Assembly (NCBI GenBank): GCA_001779575.1
Contig: MFKM01000011.1
Span: forward strand, 1-7,374
Source of the DNA: Candidatus Jorgensenbacteria bacterium RIFCSPLOWO2_12_FULL_42_11
Lineage (GTDB): Bacteria; Patescibacteriota; Minisyncoccia; UBA6257; MFKM01
Direction of reading: 5' to 3'
Length of the DNA: 7,374 bases
Part shown: positions 6,277 through 7,374 of the stretch, piece by piece
Numbering within the stretch: position 1 is the stretch's first letter
Layout of the letters: each line of letters begins with the position of its first letter
The notes under the pieces: model-generated
What the model saw: only the letters and a program-made list of their open reading frames with translations
The model's database searches: none
What the model was told of the DNA's origin: nothing
Position numbers and translations under genes: made by a program

Positions 6277-6376
6277 AATTCTTAATTCTGCATTCTAAGC
6301 TCGTTTTGCTCGCTAATTAAGAAATCAGAATTATAAATTCAGAATTCTGATAATTTAATTCTTAATTCTGCATTCT
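6277..6376. repeat. Segment bounded by 20-nt perfect direct repeats
   Basis: AATTCTTAATTCTGCATTCT occurs at 6277-6296 and again, without a mismatch, at 6357-6376, exactly 80 nt apart. The first copy directly abuts the start codon of the four-helix-bundle gene. Shortened versions (ATTCTGCATTCT) recur in the left repeat at 5879-5890 and 5886-5897. Between the two copies lies the 12-nt palindrome TCAGAATTCTGA (6339-6350). Confidence 0.75.
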
Positions 6377-6392
6377 TAATTCTAAATTAAAG
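6298..6392. repeat. Long direct repeat, right copy (95 nt)
   Basis: This is the partner of 5827-5913, in the same orientation, with the four-helix-bundle gene between the two copies and starts 471 nt apart. It differs mainly in its central part, where AATTCTGATAATTTAATT-type sequence replaces the shorter spacer of the left copy. It forms most of the leader of the four-helix-bundle gene. Its far end meets the hairpin at the end of the htrA gene. Confidence 0.8.
6330..6335 (-). promoter_or_regulatory. Possible -10 box in the right repeat, toward the four-helix-bundle gene
   Basis: TATAAT on the minus strand ends 53 nt before the ATG at 6276, inside the best-conserved block of the repeat. Its equivalent is at 5859-5864. 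No clear -35 hexamer accompanies it. Confidence 0.25.
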
Positions 6393-6417
6393 ATTTATAA
6401 TTTCATTATAAATCTTT
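6389..6417 (-). terminator. 13-bp hairpin at the htrA stop codon
   Basis: AAAGATTTATAAT (6389-6401) pairs perfectly with ATTATAAATCTTT (6405-6417) around a 3-nt loop. In the mRNA the stem contains the last three htrA codons and the TAA stop. It is AT-rich and followed by AATTTAG, so it is a weak intrinsic terminator at best. It could instead protect the 3' end of the htrA message or mark the edge of the repeat island. Confidence 0.45.
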
Positions 6418-7374
6418 TGGTTTTTCTTCAAGCGTCGCCCGCAAAATCATTTCCTGGCCATTTCTTAAAATCTTTAAGGTCACTTTATCGCCGATGCTGT
6501 ATTTCTGGATTAAATAAGCCAAAGAATTATCTTGATTAAGTTTTTCGCCGTTTAATTCCGTAATGACATCTTCGGCCTGAAGGCCGGCTTTTTTAGCCGG
6601 CGAATCGGAAGTGATGGCCGGGCCATCTTCACTGCCCCTTATCAAAACGCCGTTTTCAACCGGCAATTTTTCTTTTTGCGCCAAATCCGGAGTAATTTTT
6701 AGATAACGGACGCCCAAATACGGGACACTGATTCTCCCCGTATTCTTGACCGACTCAATGGCTTTTTTGACCTGGTTGATGGGCAAAGCAAAACCGATAT
6801 TTTGAGCGCCTACCACCATGGCGGTGTTGATGCCGATAACTTCTCCTTTGAGATTTAAAAGCGGGCCTCCGGAATTGCCCTGATTAATGGCGGCATCGGT
6901 TTGAATCACGCCTTCAATAGTTTCAACCGTGTCTCCGCCTTGAGCGGTCACCGTCCGGGCCAAACCAGAAATTGTTCCAACCGAAACCGTATTTCTGAAT
7001 TCTCCCAAAGCATTGCCGATGGCAATGGCAGTCTGGCCCAGCTTAATACCGCCGGAATCGCCCAAAATTAAAACCGACAAACTATCGGTCAATGGTTTGA
7101 TTTTGAGCACAGCTATGTCTAGAGAAGGATGGCGAGCTAAAATTTCCGCGTCATATTTTTTCCCGTCATTAGTTAAAACCGTGTAAGAAGCCGCTACATC
7201 GGAAACCACGTGTTTATTGGTGACAATCAATCCGTCTTTGGCAATAATAAATCCGCTGCCGCCGCCGATTTCTTTGCGCTGGGTCCCTTTTTGGCAGGGT
7301 TGAGAAAATTGGAACTGATCGTCAAAAAATTGCCGAAATTCGGGAGGCAAATCCAAAAAAGGACTGGCGGAACA
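6406..7374 (-). CDS. HtrA/DegP-type trypsin-like serine protease with PDZ domain (5' end off the right edge)
   Basis: The reading frame enters from the right edge with CSASPF and continues to a TAA at 6406; the N-terminal signal or anchor segment is missing. A TTG at 7356 is only an internal leucine codon and not the likely start. Counting from that leucine, the catalytic triad is His49 (TNKHVV), Asp80 (HPSLDIAVL) and Ser162 (GNSGGPL), all intact, with the oxyanion-loop GNSGGP normal. One PDZ domain covers about 212-312 (PYLGVRYL to LRNGQEMILRATLEE). The family degrades misfolded proteins outside the cytoplasmic membrane, and its PDZ domain senses substrate tails. Cysteines sit at the first visible codon and at residue 21 (QPCQKG), before the protease core, and might form a disulfide. 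The length and order match a DegS/HtrA-type protein with a single PDZ domain. The promoter lies outside the window. Confidence 0.93.
   Translation of the reverse strand, partial: CSASPFLDLPPEFRQFFDDQFQFSQPCQKGTQRKEIGGGSGFIIAKDGLIVTNKHVVSDVAASYTVLTNDGKKYDAEILARHPSLDIAVLKIKPLTDSLSVLILGDSGGIKLGQTAIAIGNALGEFRNTVSVGTISGLARTVTAQGGDTVETIEGVIQTDAAINQGNSGGPLLNLKGEVIGINTAMVVGAQNIGFALPINQVKKAIESVKNTGRISVPYLGVRYLKITPDLAQKEKLPVENGVLIRGSEDGPAITSDSPAKKAGLQAEDVITELNGEKLNQDNSLAYLIQKYSIGDKVTLKILRNGQEMILRATLEEKPKDL

Noticed and set aside
5794..6405. CRISPR-like array in the AT-rich repeats
   Set aside because: The repeats are few, diverged, unevenly spaced and separated by a gene; there are no uniform spacers and no cas genes.
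7354..7356. TTG as the start codon of the HtrA-type gene
   Set aside because: The frame stays open to the edge with family-like sequence (CSASPF), and an HtrA needs an export segment that must lie farther upstream.

Overview
The window reads as a fragment of a Patescibacteria (Candidate Phyla Radiation) genome. This is an inference from style, not from a marker gene. The signs are tightly packed genes on one strand, very few Shine-Dalgarno sites, a prepilin-type protein carrying phage-tail-fibre-like repeats, a membrane-anchored protein resembling baseplate J, a small palindrome inserted in frame in a coding region, and an S23-type four-helix-bundle gene embedded in AT-rich repeats. No reading frame needs TGA to be a sense codon, and one gene seems to end on TGA, so the standard bacterial code fits.

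All six genes lie on the minus strand and are transcribed from the right edge to the left. In transcription order they are: (1) an HtrA/DegP-type serine protease whose N-terminus lies beyond the right edge (6406-7374); (2) an S23/IVP-type four-helix-bundle protein (5935-6276); (3) a full-length Clp/Hsp100 ATPase with a ClpB-like middle domain (3184-5793); (4) a polytopic membrane protein overlapping the end of the Clp gene by 59 nt (2478-3242); (5) a single-pass membrane protein with a baseplate-J-like extracytoplasmic region (1074-2447); (6) a prepilin-type protein continuing into tail-fibre-like repeats and running off the left edge (1-1063).

Functionally there is a protein-quality-control pair, with HtrA outside the membrane and Clp in the cytosol, followed by a cell-envelope and surface group. 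The quality-control pair is interrupted by the most unusual part of the window: an AT-rich island (about 5794-6405) with the four-helix-bundle gene in the middle and diverged copies of one 87-95 nt repeat on both sides. The repeats supply the leaders of both the small gene and the Clp gene. The island also holds a near-perfect 15-nt inverted repeat, a 20-nt perfect direct repeat and several hairpins. It looks like a small mobile or repeat-associated unit lodged between htrA and clp.

Other points to note are a ClpA/ClpC-like LGF tripeptide in a Clp ATPase with a full ClpB-type middle domain, a hairpin reaching into the Clp start codon, and a probable near-leaderless promoter in front of the baseplate-J-like gene. 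No rRNA, tRNA, CRISPR array or transposase is visible. GC figures are hand counts on sampled lines. Comparisons with family members rest on memory and were not run as searches.
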